A stretch of DNA of 64,000 nt, taken from Clostridia bacterium. GTDB lineage: Bacteria > Bacillota > Clostridia > Lachnospirales > Lachnospiraceae. The stretch spans positions 186,001 through 250,000 of the forward strand of contig CAJTFD010000003.1 in NCBI GenBank assembly GCA_910575625.1, in the 5' to 3' direction. Both the position numbers and the translations under genes were made by a program. The notes under the pieces are model-generated. The model was not told where the DNA came from, made no database searches, and saw only the letters and a program-made list of their open reading frames with translations. Positions 51,578 to 58,351 of this stretch are shown here, in pieces; within the stretch, counting starts at the first letter, position 1; the number at the start of each line of letters is the position of its first letter.

Positions 51578-52064
51578 TTACGGTTCCCTCCTTATCCATT
51601 TTTTCTTTTGCTTTTTTCATACAAGCTAGGCACAAAACTTTTCCTGTGTTGCGCTTCGAAATCTCGACCAGATCGGACGCACTCCTAGGCGGGACAGGTT
51701 TAATAATCCCTCCACAGCCTTCACATTCTATGCACTCCCTAATCCGGATCCCTGTAGTCGGCTTTCCGGCTACTTTAACTGCTGCTACATAGAGCATTAT
51801 TTTTTTTCCAACGCACGCTTGTGGGTTCGATCCGTCAGTACCAAACAGCCTGATCAGTGTTTTTGTGTTGGTCTTATTTAGGACCATAGGCTTGCACTCT
51901 TCAAAAAAGAGCGACTGTTTCATAGATCTTGAATTGCTTCTCTGATCAAACGCCTCTTTGAAATCGATATCTTTTATCGTGACTACTCTTTCCGCGCCTA
52001 CATTCCCAATCAACTCTGCATTGATAAAGTTCGGGTCAAGTACCTTTTCCCATGTTTCTATCAT
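51567..52064 (-). CDS. Phage protein with C-terminal zinc finger, recombination module
   Basis: A 165-residue protein between a PD-(D/E)XK nuclease and ssb, where other phages carry RecT or Erf. N-terminal IETWEKVLDPNFINAELIGN is followed by a beta-rich domain (VVTIKDIDFKEAF ... MLYVAAVKVAGKPTTGIRIR) and CEGCGG ... CLACMKKAKE, a four-Cys finger. ATG 52064 overlaps the upstream stop (TGATG). Annealing or nuclease-partner roles are possible, unproven. Confidence 0.65.
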   Translation of the reverse strand: MIETWEKVLDPNFINAELIGNVGAERVVTIKDIDFKEAFDQRSNSRSMKQSLFFEECKPMVLNKTNTKTLIRLFGTDGSNPQACVGKKIMLYVAAVKVAGKPTTGIRIRECIECEGCGGIIKPVPPRSASDLVEISKRNTGKVLCLACMKKAKEKMDKEGTVNGK

Positions 52065-52846
52065 CACGCATCCTCCTCCATAAGTTCTGTTGGCACATCC
52101 ATCGGCCCTTCGTATCCATACCAGTTACCGGTTTCTTTGCAATCATGGTAGATGCCTATAAGCTCCCGAAATTGGTCGTATCCCTGCATCACAAACTCGG
52201 GTGTGCAGAAATATACGCGGACAGCATACGGGGGCCTTTTTTCCTGCGCCACAAACGCGAATCCGTGCTGCTCAAGTGTGTTCTGGAACACCCCTTCCGT
52301 GTACATCCCAGCCTGGAATTTATACCCATACTTTCTACAGGAGCGTTCAAAATGTCCGTCCTCGCAGGAATCCGTGCTTTTATAATCAACGATGTATCTC
52401 TGTCCCTCGTATTCGGTCAGGCAATCTGGACGACACTTACACCTTTCTCCTGTGGGCGCGTCCGTCCAGAAGAAGCTTTTTTCGTGTTCTCCCGACAACA
52501 ACGCTGCCGCCAGGGAGTGGCGCATCAGTGCTTCTTGCATATTCTCTATCACTGTCATATCATCGCGGGATACGACCTCTTTCCCGCCTTCAAACGCCTC
52601 AGCTAGAAAACGTTCATACTCCTCTCTTCCGGCCTTTGTCCTTCTGTTGATTTCTGGCATCAAGATAAAATCGTTGTAGAAATCATCATTTTCCAATACA
52701 TATTTATGCAACGCCCTCCCGAACGCCAGCGATGACGAATCCTGTGAGTGCTCCAACGCGTACTTAAAATGGAGCGGAGACTTTGCTATTTTGAAAAGTT
52801 CGGACCTGCTGATTCCTTCTGCTTCCCTGTATTCTCTTTGTGACAT
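52064..52846 (-). CDS. PD-(D/E)XK phage exonuclease (DUF3799-like)
   Basis: A 260-residue nuclease of the RecB-like type: YREAEGISRSELFKIAKSP at the start, LAFGRALHKYVLE (about 48), CKCRPDCLTEYEGQRYIVDY with catalytic Asp and DYKSTDSC giving the D-x-K pair, and KFQAGMYTEGV (QxxxY). Start ATG 52846 follows AAGGAGGAGCG. Works with the next two genes in phage recombination. Confidence 0.85.
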   Translation of the reverse strand: MSQREYREAEGISRSELFKIAKSPLHFKYALEHSQDSSSLAFGRALHKYVLENDDFYNDFILMPEINRRTKAGREEYERFLAEAFEGGKEVVSRDDMTVIENMQEALMRHSLAAALLSGEHEKSFFWTDAPTGERCKCRPDCLTEYEGQRYIVDYKSTDSCEDGHFERSCRKYGYKFQAGMYTEGVFQNTLEQHGFAFVAQEKRPPYAVRVYFCTPEFVMQGYDQFRELIGIYHDCKETGNWYGYEGPMDVPTELMEEDA

Positions 52847-52865
52847 TTCGCTCCTCCTTCCATCC

Positions 52866-53015
52866 CTAATCCTCCCATACCTCTGCGATGTACGTGTACC
52901 AGCCTCTTTCTTCCTGCACTTCCAATGCGACTTTGACGGCCTTTTCCTTTTCTTTGTATCTCCCGTACGGAAAATCTCCTTCATCTGTGCGCATTACGAC
53001 TACATATTTTCGCAT
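52866..53015 (-). CDS. Small phage protein, 49 residues
   Basis: From ATG 53015 (AAGGAGATTTTG before it) to TAG 52866: MRKYVVVMRTDEGDFPYGRY, a Lys/Glu helix and GWYTYIAEVWED. The ATG overlaps the upstream TGA. It lies in the leftward early operon; unknown function. Confidence 0.65.
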   Translation of the reverse strand: MRKYVVVMRTDEGDFPYGRYKEKEKAVKVALEVQEERGWYTYIAEVWED

Positions 53016-53191
53016 CAAAATCTCCTTACATTTTCCAACGTCTGCCGTTCATCCAGATACCCTTTGGTGCATTCATGGCACACCCTGGCATTTTTTGCTT
53101 CCTTACAGTTATCGCAGTCCCGCTTTGGATACCTCTCCAAAACATCGTACTGCCTGGATAGTATCTCATCTATATCCCTTATCACAAACAT
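53015..53191 (-). CDS. Small zinc-binding phage protein, 58 residues
   Basis: From ATG 53191 to TGA 53015. The sequence RDCDNCKEAKNARVCHECTK (about 24-43) has a CxxC...CxxC metal site; charged helices on both sides. Overlaps both neighbours. Not recognised. Confidence 0.65.
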   Translation of the reverse strand: MFVIRDIDEILSRQYDVLERYPKRDCDNCKEAKNARVCHECTKGYLDERQTLENVRRF

Positions 53192-53400
53192 GGGCGCACC
53201 TTCTGTTGCTCAAGCCACATATGGCTGCATTCTTCGCACATAAGCACACCATTGATAGAATAAAACTTTTCAGCATCGTGCGTGCTGCTCCCGATATATA
53301 TCCTCTCGCCACAGGTCTCGCAGTACATATGCGGCTGGGCCTCCTGTTCCTGCTGATAATCCTCCGCGTCCCTTACCGGATCATAGCTCCTACAAAACAT
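53182..53400 (-). CDS. Small zinc-ribbon phage protein, 72 residues
   Basis: ATG 53400 follows AAGGAGGTG. MFCRSYDPVRDAEDYQQEQ, then MYCETCGERIYIG and LMCEECSHMWLEQQ, two CxxC knuckles forming a zinc ribbon. Start is inside the previous gene. Function unknown. Confidence 0.68.
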   Translation of the reverse strand: MFCRSYDPVRDAEDYQQEQEAQPHMYCETCGERIYIGSSTHDAEKFYSINGVLMCEECSHMWLEQQKVRPCL

Positions 53401-53651
53401 TTGACACACCTCCTTTTTGTCTCTATAATGAGATTGTGTGTTTTTATGAGTGCCCTGGCCTTGCTCCCAAGTGGCCGGGGTAATTTTATGGCTGCTCTTA
53501 CGCCGCCCGGAAGCGTCATGAGCAATACATGTTCCCACCCCAGGTCCATGACTCCCGGGACATCCAGGCTCCTCCTCGCAGGGGCTTCCAGAAGCGCATT
53601 CAAATAGGCCGTATATACATGCCCTCCTCTTTCAAAAATCACGCCGCTCAT
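53373..53651 (-). CDS. Phage hypothetical protein, 92 residues
   Basis: MSGVIFERGGHVYTAYLNAL and LGWEHVLLMTLPGGVRAAIK, mildly hydrophobic and basic. ATG 53651 follows AAGGAGAAGC. Codon composition is GC-richer than neighbours. Not recognised; coding status fairly likely from the ribosome site. Confidence 0.5.
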   Translation of the reverse strand: MSGVIFERGGHVYTAYLNALLEAPARRSLDVPGVMDLGWEHVLLMTLPGGVRAAIKLPRPLGSKARALIKTHNLIIETKRRCVKCFVGAMIR

Positions 53652-53961
53652 TGCTTCTCCTTGCCCATTTTCTGTTTATATAATGCTTTCTCCTGTGTGC
53701 TTCCTGCTCGTATTCCCTCATCTTCCTCTCCCCATCGCTTCCCGTCATCATTTCGTACTCGTGAAGGAAAAAATTCTCGCAATCTTTTTTCAGCATCCTT
53801 CTTTTGAACGCAGGTATGTATAACGGGTCTTCGTTTTGGGTATTGTCCAAAAAAATGATGGCATTCATGTAGTCCACGATGCTCAGATTCACTATCTCTT
53901 CAACCATCATCCTTATGCCTTCGTCAAATACCGGGTCGTCCCGGCATACCAGGCTACCCAT
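53632..53961 (-). CDS. Phage hypothetical protein, 109 residues
   Basis: Helical protein with VFDEGIRMMVEEIVNLSIVD and a strongly basic end (KHYINRKWARRSNERRDF). ATG 53961 is chosen since GGGAGG is next to it and it overlaps the preceding stop; ATG 53973 or GTG 53997 are alternatives. Function unknown. Confidence 0.6.
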   Translation of the reverse strand: MGSLVCRDDPVFDEGIRMMVEEIVNLSIVDYMNAIIFLDNTQNEDPLYIPAFKRRMLKKDCENFFLHEYEMMTGSDGERKMREYEQEAHRRKHYINRKWARRSNERRDF

Positions 53962-54190
53962 CTTGCCTCCCATGGTTGCACCTGCATACATGCTCACGCA
54001 GGTTTGCGTTGGGCGAATCCGGAGAATCCGGGAACAGCATATCCTCCGCTTTCAACAGCCGCTTGCGCATCTTATTCTTGATCACTGGGAGCAACAAAGG
54101 CTGTTCCTGTATCATATGCGCCACATCTCTGATCTCTTCTCTTATTTGCCTCAGGTACTCCCCTGAGACGATATATTTCTTATCTTCCAT
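53954..54190 (-). CDS. Phage hypothetical protein, 78 residues
   Basis: MEDKKYIVSGEYLRQIREEI and KNKMRKRLLKAEDMLFPDSP: a helical charged protein with a C-terminal His/Cys piece (HVCRCNHG). ATG 54190 follows AGGAGGAAT. Not recognised. Confidence 0.6.
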   Translation of the reverse strand: MEDKKYIVSGEYLRQIREEIRDVAHMIQEQPLLLPVIKNKMRKRLLKAEDMLFPDSPDSPNANLREHVCRCNHGRQDG

Positions 54191-54197
54191 ATTCCTC

Positions 54198-54392
54198 CTA
54201 TCTGTGCTTGATAAAATCAACCTGCACCATATTCCTATCTTCCATGCACCATGGACAGTACATTTTCTTTTTGTGCCCGTTTCCAGTGACTGCCCCAATC
54301 TTGGATGCATACGCATGATTTCCGCACTCCGGGCACCTAAAAGTGCGGATGCAGTATGGCTGGTTCCTCTTTGGTTTATTATTCTCTTTCAT
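54198..54392 (-). CDS. Phage zinc-ribbon protein, 64 residues
   Basis: FRCPECGNHAYASKIG and MYCPWCMEDRNMVQ give two CPxC knuckles in a basic protein. GAGAGATG precedes ATG 54392. Probable nucleic-acid binding; no family name known to me. Confidence 0.68.
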   Translation of the reverse strand: MKENNKPKRNQPYCIRTFRCPECGNHAYASKIGAVTGNGHKKKMYCPWCMEDRNMVQVDFIKHR

Positions 54393-54437
54393 CTCTCCAC
54401 GCCCTCACCCCCTTTGCAGGTCCCCACCCCACATTTA

Positions 54438-54545
54438 CTACCGGGGTTTGTTTTTCCAGTTCAGATAGATCGCGTATACCAGAATAGCTGCGACCTCTGC
54501 GGCGACCGTGAAGATTATGCCGCATATAAATGGTGGTATGTAAAT
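54438..54545 (-). CDS. Small membrane protein with apparent ATT start, 35 residues
   Basis: GGAGGTGATTAAA stands seven bases before ATT 54545, which opens a frame of 35 codons: YIPPFICGIIFTVAAEVAAI then LVYAIYLNWKNKPR. One membrane segment and a basic tail. No ATG, GTG or TTG fits, so either ATT is used or the gene is dead. Such one-helix proteins are common in early phage operons. Confidence 0.5.
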   Translation of the reverse strand: MYIPPFICGIIFTVAAEVAAILVYAIYLNWKNKPR

Positions 54546-54601
54546 TTTAATCACCTCCTTAAACTGCCTGCGGACTGCTCCCGTTTCTCTTTCCTCTTTA
54601 T

Positions 54602-54772
54602 TTAAGAACACTGCCTCCTTGCTTTTTCAATATCGCTACGCACCTTAAAAGCGTTTGCGTTAGAAAGCAAGACTGCTCTATCTTCTTTTGGGAGCAAAAG
54701 CAAAGTGGAAATAAATTCTTTAATATCTTCCTGGTCTTTTTTTGGGATTACCACATCCAATGTATCTATCAC
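54602..54772 (-). CDS. First gene of the early leftward operon, 56 residues
   Basis: GTG 54772 follows GGGAGGTGATTTC. VIDTLDVVIPKKDQEDIKEF then LLLPKEDRAVLLSNANAFKV, a helical acidic-basic protein reminiscent of short Xre-accessory or Cro-like helper proteins but without a clear helix-turn-helix. Its promoter overlaps the repressor operators, so it should be switched on when the repressor is lost. Confidence 0.6.
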   Translation of the reverse strand: MIDTLDVVIPKKDQEDIKEFISTLLLLPKEDRAVLLSNANAFKVRSDIEKARRQCS

Positions 54773-54796
54773 GAAATCACCTCCCATATAGTCTCT

Positions 54797-54861
54797 ATGT
54801 ACATTTATACAATACACTAAGTACATCTCATTGTCAATACATATTTTGGTACTTCGTACAT
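54797..54861. promoter_or_regulatory. Repressor operator region
   Basis: Three GTAC-centred sites between divergent promoters: ATGTACAT (54797-54804), AAGTACAT (54819-54826) and GTACTTCGTACAT (54849-54861). Placement over the leftward promoter fits a C1/Cro switch. Confidence 0.6.
54809..54837 (-). promoter_or_regulatory. Early leftward phage promoter
   Basis: TTGACA, 17 bases, TATTGT on the minus strand, 37 bases before GTG 54772; the spacer holds an operator site. Confidence 0.65.
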
Positions 54862-54868
54862 TTTTTTG

Positions 54869-54897
54869 TGGACTTTTTTGAGATAATGATGTATAAT
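54869..54897 (+). promoter_or_regulatory. Repressor maintenance promoter
   Basis: TGGACT, 17 bases, TATAAT, 28 bases before ATG 54926. The last operator ends only eight bases upstream, so the repressor could control itself. Confidence 0.65.
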
Positions 54898-54925
54898 CAT
54901 TTTTGAAAGGAGGGCGAATGAAAGT

Positions 54926-55303
54926 ATGAAAGATAGGATAAAAAAAATAAGAAAATCTTTTCCAGAATACGGAAAGACACAAGATTCCTTTGCGGACTTT
55001 CTCGGAATACCAAAGTCTAATATCGCAAGTTATGAGATTGGAAGGCGCACGCCTTCAGATGGTGTCATTCAATTGTTTTGTGAAAAATGCAATGTGAATA
55101 AGGAATATCTGGTAGAAGGTAAAGGACCTATGTTCAAAGAGAAAGATGGTTCGTTTTCGGAACTTCTATCCGACTTGGAGGATTCGGACGATGAGTTTAT
55201 CAAAAGTCTCATAAAAGTTTATATGGGATTGGACAAAGACAGCAAAGACGCTCTTAAAAAAATCGCAGATGGAATGTTGGAAAAGTACAAGGGGGAGGGT
55301 TAG
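54926..55303 (+). CDS. C1-type Xre phage repressor
   Basis: A 125-residue regulator. N-terminal Cro/C1 helix-turn-helix (KTQDSFADFLGIPKSNIASY, about 17-36, and GRRTPSDGVIQLFCEK), then an acidic linker and a C-terminal helical dimer region (KVYMGLDKDSKDALKKIADG). There is no LexA-type self-cleavage domain, so induction must use another signal, for example an antirepressor. GAAAGGAGGGCG is 11 bases away, and a three-codon frame (ATG AAA GTA TGA at 54918) overlaps its start. Confidence 0.88.
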   Translation: MKDRIKKIRKSFPEYGKTQDSFADFLGIPKSNIASYEIGRRTPSDGVIQLFCEKCNVNKEYLVEGKGPMFKEKDGSFSELLSDLEDSDDEFIKSLIKVYMGLDKDSKDALKKIADGMLEKYKGEG

Positions 55304-55464
55304 CCCCTCCCTGGTCCATCTCTCCTATGCTTCGCTAATACATAATGATAGATTTTAAATAAATAATTTTTGTTTTCAATTTCTTTCACCATCCTAACAA
55401 TCTTTTTCCTATACTCTTCCGCCTCAGCATCATTGAGATATGTTTTGCTTTCTGATTTTTCCAT
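55300..55464 (-). CDS. Small helical protein, 54 residues
   Basis: From ATG 55464 (GGGGGGATATAA before) to TAA 55300, overlapping the repressor stop tail to tail. MEKSESKTYLNDAEAEEYRK and a basic second half (FKIYHYVLAKHRRDGPG). It has its own promoter. Small proteins of this type next to phage repressors are frequent; role unknown. Confidence 0.65.
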   Translation of the reverse strand: MEKSESKTYLNDAEAEEYRKKIVRMVKEIENKNYLFKIYHYVLAKHRRDGPGRG

Positions 55465-55508
55465 TTATATCCCCCCGTTGCGAATATGCGTTCGGTATTT
55501 TTTTGTAT

Positions 55509-55537
55509 ATTATCGTACGTATGTTTTGATTTGTCAA
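55509..55537 (-). promoter_or_regulatory. Promoter of the 54-residue protein gene
   Basis: TTGACA, 17 bases, GATAAT on the minus strand, 45 bases before ATG 55464. The spacer contains ACGTACG, close to the operator core. Confidence 0.65.
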
Positions 55538-55567
55538 GAGTAAAAATGTATTTTTTACAATTTTTTG

Positions 55568-55596
55568 TTAACATTTTGGAGTTTTTGTTGTATGAT
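55568..55596 (+). promoter_or_regulatory. Promoter of the prophage lipoprotein
   Basis: TTAACA, 17 bases, TATGAT, 33 bases before ATG 55629. Confidence 0.6.
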
Positions 55597-55628
55597 TGTA
55601 TGGAATAGAATAATGGAGGAAAAGGGAA

Positions 55629-56291
55629 ATGAAAAGAAAAATGATAATGCTGACGTTGCTCGTTGCGGTTTCGATAACTACTGTTTCATGCAAAAACAAC
55701 GACACAAAAGAAACTGTTATGGATACTTCGAGTGAAACCGAGGCGATAACAGTGGATCCCGCACAGGGCGAGAGCGAAAATGAAGGTGATGTTTCTGACC
55801 TGGATGCTCTGGGCGATGTCGGAGTAGAAAAAGAATTATTCGATGTAAATCTGACTATCCCAGCCGAATTCATCGGGGAATTGGATCAGGCGCAATTAGA
55901 GCAGCAGGCGAAAGAGGGCGGGTATGAATTCAAGATAAATGACGACGGAAGTGCCACATACACAATGACCAAGAGCCAGCACAAGGAATTGATGGAGGAA
56001 ATGGCTGGATCAATCAACTCATCCCTTTCAGAGATGGTTGGGTCCGAAAGCTACCCCAACATTACGGCCGTGACTTCTAACGATGATTTTACGAGTTTCA
56101 CTGTGACCACAAAATCCACTGAGCTAGATATGAGTGAATCTTTATCCACTATGGCTTTTTATATGTATGGAGGAATGTATGGGATATTCAACGGGGAAAA
56201 TCCGGAAAATATCCATGTGGATTTCGTGAATGCTGATTCTGGAGAACTCATACATAGTGCCGACTCTTCTGAAATGGGAAGTGTGGAATAA
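55629..56291 (+). CDS. Prophage lipoprotein
   Basis: A 220-residue surface lipoprotein: basic start MKRKMIM, hydrophobic core and lipobox TVSC (Cys 21), acidic Ser/Thr-rich linker (about 22-65), then a soluble alpha/beta domain (FDVNLTIPAEFIGE ... EFKINDDGSATYTM ... TVTTKSTELDMSES). GGAGGAAAAGGG precedes the ATG. It has its own promoter and terminator in the lysogeny region, so it is probably made in the lysogen. Candidates are superinfection exclusion or a host-fitness gene. Confidence 0.75.
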   Translation: MKRKMIMLTLLVAVSITTVSCKNNDTKETVMDTSSETEAITVDPAQGESENEGDVSDLDALGDVGVEKELFDVNLTIPAEFIGELDQAQLEQQAKEGGYEFKINDDGSATYTMTKSQHKELMEEMAGSINSSLSEMVGSESYPNITAVTSNDDFTSFTVTTKSTELDMSESLSTMAFYMYGGMYGIFNGENPENIHVDFVNADSGELIHSADSSEMGSVE

Positions 56292-56296
56292 GGATA

Positions 56297-56330
56297 AAAG
56301 CCCCCACGTGCAAAACGCAGGGGCTTTTCT
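56297..56330. terminator. Bidirectional terminator
   Basis: AAAAGCCCC and GGGGCTTTT pair perfectly (loop CACGTGCAAAACGCA region), followed by CTGTT. Serves the lipoprotein gene and the convergent nrdG. Confidence 0.85.
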
Positions 56331-56331
56331 G

Positions 56332-56820
56332 TTACCTGATCAATACCACTCGGCCCTGGGCCAATGTCTTTTTCACGTCAACAACCCTTTGATTGCTGCT
56401 CCCAACCCATTGTAGGCTTAATTCTTTCTTGTCTATCTGAAATTCGCCATCCACCAGCACGTCTAAGTATCGGACTGCCTCAAGATGCTCCACCTCTTCC
56501 CATAGATATCCTGTGTAGAGCCAGATGGTCTTTTGGGGATACTTCTGGCGGATCTCCCGAGCCAATGCCGTGACCTCGGAAATGTTCCTGGGATGCAGAG
56601 GGTCGCCGCCGCTGAAAGTGATGCCAGAGATATAGTCTTTGTCCAGCTCCTGGAATATCTCCTGCTCCTCCTTTTCCGTAAATGGCAGGCCACCGCCCGG
56701 ATCCCAGGTTATCGGATTATGGCACTTCGGGCAGTGGTGGGTGCATCCAGCAACCCACAAGACTACCCGAAGGCCGGAGCCATTCAGCATATCATCTTTT
56801 GTGATGTTATGATAATTCGT
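56332..56820 (-). CDS. nrdG: Prophage NrdG-like activase with ACG at the start position
   Basis: Second anaerobic ribonucleotide reductase activase, 162 residues. CX3CX2C (CTHHCPKC) and FSGGDPL are intact. By alignment with the host copy the start codon falls on ACG 56820, right after AGGAGG and four bases; no ATG, GTG or TTG is near. The open frame extends to ATG 56898 inside the endolysin gene, which would add 26 residues unrelated to NrdG. The gene lies between the endolysin gene and a terminator. No nrdD is in view, so it would act on host NrdD. Confidence 0.85.
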   Translation of the reverse strand, partial: TNYHNITKDDMLNGSGLRVVLWVAGCTHHCPKCHNPITWDPGGGLPFTEKEEQEIFQELDKDYISGITFSGGDPLHPRNISEVTALAREIRQKYPQKTIWLYTGYLWEEVEHLEAVRYLDVLVDGEFQIDKKELSLQWVGSSNQRVVDVKKTLAQGRVVLIR

Positions 56821-56828
56821 ATTTCCTC

Positions 56829-58301
56829 CTACTGCTTCTTTATGTACTTGCTGCGCACGAATCCATAATACTGCCCGGAAATACGCACGTAATACCATTT
56901 ATTTCCGTTTTCATCCCTTTGGGTGAAGTTCATCACATCCACAAGGTTTCCTTTGCTCAAACGCGGATATGAGCGTATATTCGGGTTTCCATTCCCAGCC
57001 CAGGTCTTGACGTCCAGGGTTTTAGCCGTGACTTTCCCGACAAACAGCCGTTGGGTCTTATCCTGTTTTTTGGCGATTTCTGCGGGGGCATTGGCCTGTC
57101 CATCGTGTTTGATGTATTTGGTGTATACATAGCCGATACCTACACCAGCGACTTTTACATGCGTCCAGTTGCCGGATACCTGCCCATCAACCTCAAAACG
57201 ATTCCCCTTCATCAGCTCACCCAGGACTACCCCGTTTGGTTCTGCCCGGACATACAGGTTGTCTACTTTTGATGTAGCTGTCCCCGCCGCTCTCCAGGTT
57301 TCTTGCGGCGTATTTCCCGGCGCACTCCCTGCGTATTTTGGACGTACGATAGCCTGGATCTGGCTGGCATATCTCGTCCGGCGCATGACCTGCCCGCCAT
57401 TGCTGTCATTGCTGGCAGATGTGTTGCCCTCAATGGTCGTATAGTTCACGCCATTATATGCTTCGACAAATCCGATGTGGTCCGCTATGCCGTCTTTGTC
57501 CCAGTCAAACAGGATGATATCCCCATATTTTGCTGTTTCTTTCGGGACCACTAGACCATTTTTCTTTGCCCAGTTATATACCGTGGGGCAATAAGCCGTT
57601 CTCTTCCCGTCGTAAAACAGGCTGGACAAACCACACATCCTAAAGATATCCCAGACAAACGCACAGCACCATGGATACCACGAACCAGATACCGCACCGC
57701 CGTAGTAATGAGTGTTGAAGACTACGTTGTTGCTCCCTGGTGGGCTTTCTTTTGTCCCAATATAGGACGCCGCTTTGCTCATGATGAGTTCTGCTTGGTT
57801 CATAACGATTTCCTCCTTGTCGTATTGGGTGAGGTTGTATTGGTCGATGATCGACATCACATTGTCAACATAGGTCGGACTTGTGGCGTATCCGCCGTCT
57901 TTGATCTCCTGGATGCAGGTCCGGGGATTGGATTGGTTGCAGGCCCCAAAATATCTGGGAAGCCCTGTTATCAAATCGAAATAATCCTCTACCGATTCCG
58001 CCAAAGTGTCATATGCCCGGAACAGGTCCGTTATAGTGGTATAGTCCCGTCCGTTATAGCACTCCTGCGTCTTGGTGCTGTATACCTTGCCTGTCCAGCC
58101 TGTCCCGGCCTTGATACCGAAATAAGCATTGGCCTTGACCATCAAAGGAGATGTGCCCCACCCCGTCTCCAAGGCTGACTGAGCGATGCAGACGGAGGGC
58201 AACACCCATTTCTTTCCGGCTTTTTTTCGTTCCTGGTACTCTGCCACTGCCAGGGCGGACAGTCGGCTGATAAAGTCATCTACCTGTGTTTTTGTCGCCA
58301 T
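56829..58301 (-). CDS. Endolysin: glucosaminidase, CHAP and SH3b domains
   Basis: Peptidoglycan hydrolase of 490 residues. Residues about 1-150 form a FlgJ/LytG-type glucosaminidase (QSALETGWG with catalytic Glu about 45), residues about 168-310 a CHAP amidase/peptidase (PWCCAFVWD, Cys about 213; DHIGF, His about 275), then two SH3b wall-binding repeats (about 345-410 and 430-490). ATG 58301 follows CAGGAGGAAT. An internal AAGGAGG-ATG at 57803 sits exactly between the two catalytic parts and could make a 324-residue CHAP-SH3 form. Encoded right after the holin. Confidence 0.92.
   Translation of the reverse strand: MATKTQVDDFISRLSALAVAEYQERKKAGKKWVLPSVCIAQSALETGWGTSPLMVKANAYFGIKAGTGWTGKVYSTKTQECYNGRDYTTITDLFRAYDTLAESVEDYFDLITGLPRYFGACNQSNPRTCIQEIKDGGYATSPTYVDNVMSIIDQYNLTQYDKEEIVMNQAELIMSKAASYIGTKESPPGSNNVVFNTHYYGGAVSGSWYPWCCAFVWDIFRMCGLSSLFYDGKRTAYCPTVYNWAKKNGLVVPKETAKYGDIILFDWDKDGIADHIGFVEAYNGVNYTTIEGNTSASNDSNGGQVMRRTRYASQIQAIVRPKYAGSAPGNTPQETWRAAGTATSKVDNLYVRAEPNGVVLGELMKGNRFEVDGQVSGNWTHVKVAGVGIGYVYTKYIKHDGQANAPAEIAKKQDKTQRLFVGKVTAKTLDVKTWAGNGNPNIRSYPRLSKGNLVDVMNFTQRDENGNKWYYVRISGQYYGFVRSKYIKKQ
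57801..57818 (-). promoter_or_regulatory. Internal ribosome site in the endolysin gene
   Basis: AAGGAGGAAATCGTT followed by in-frame ATG (Met 167), with ideal strength and 8-base spacing, at the domain boundary. Suggests a second, shorter product. Confidence 0.75.
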
Positions 58302-58351
58302 TGATCCATATTCCTCCTGTCTCAATCTGAGATGCTTGTCCAGGCCAGGGA

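Noticed and set aside
53182-53538. 118-residue reading of the zinc-ribbon gene
   Set aside because: The first 46 residues overlap the previous gene in another frame; AAGGAGGTG before ATG 53400 sets the true start.
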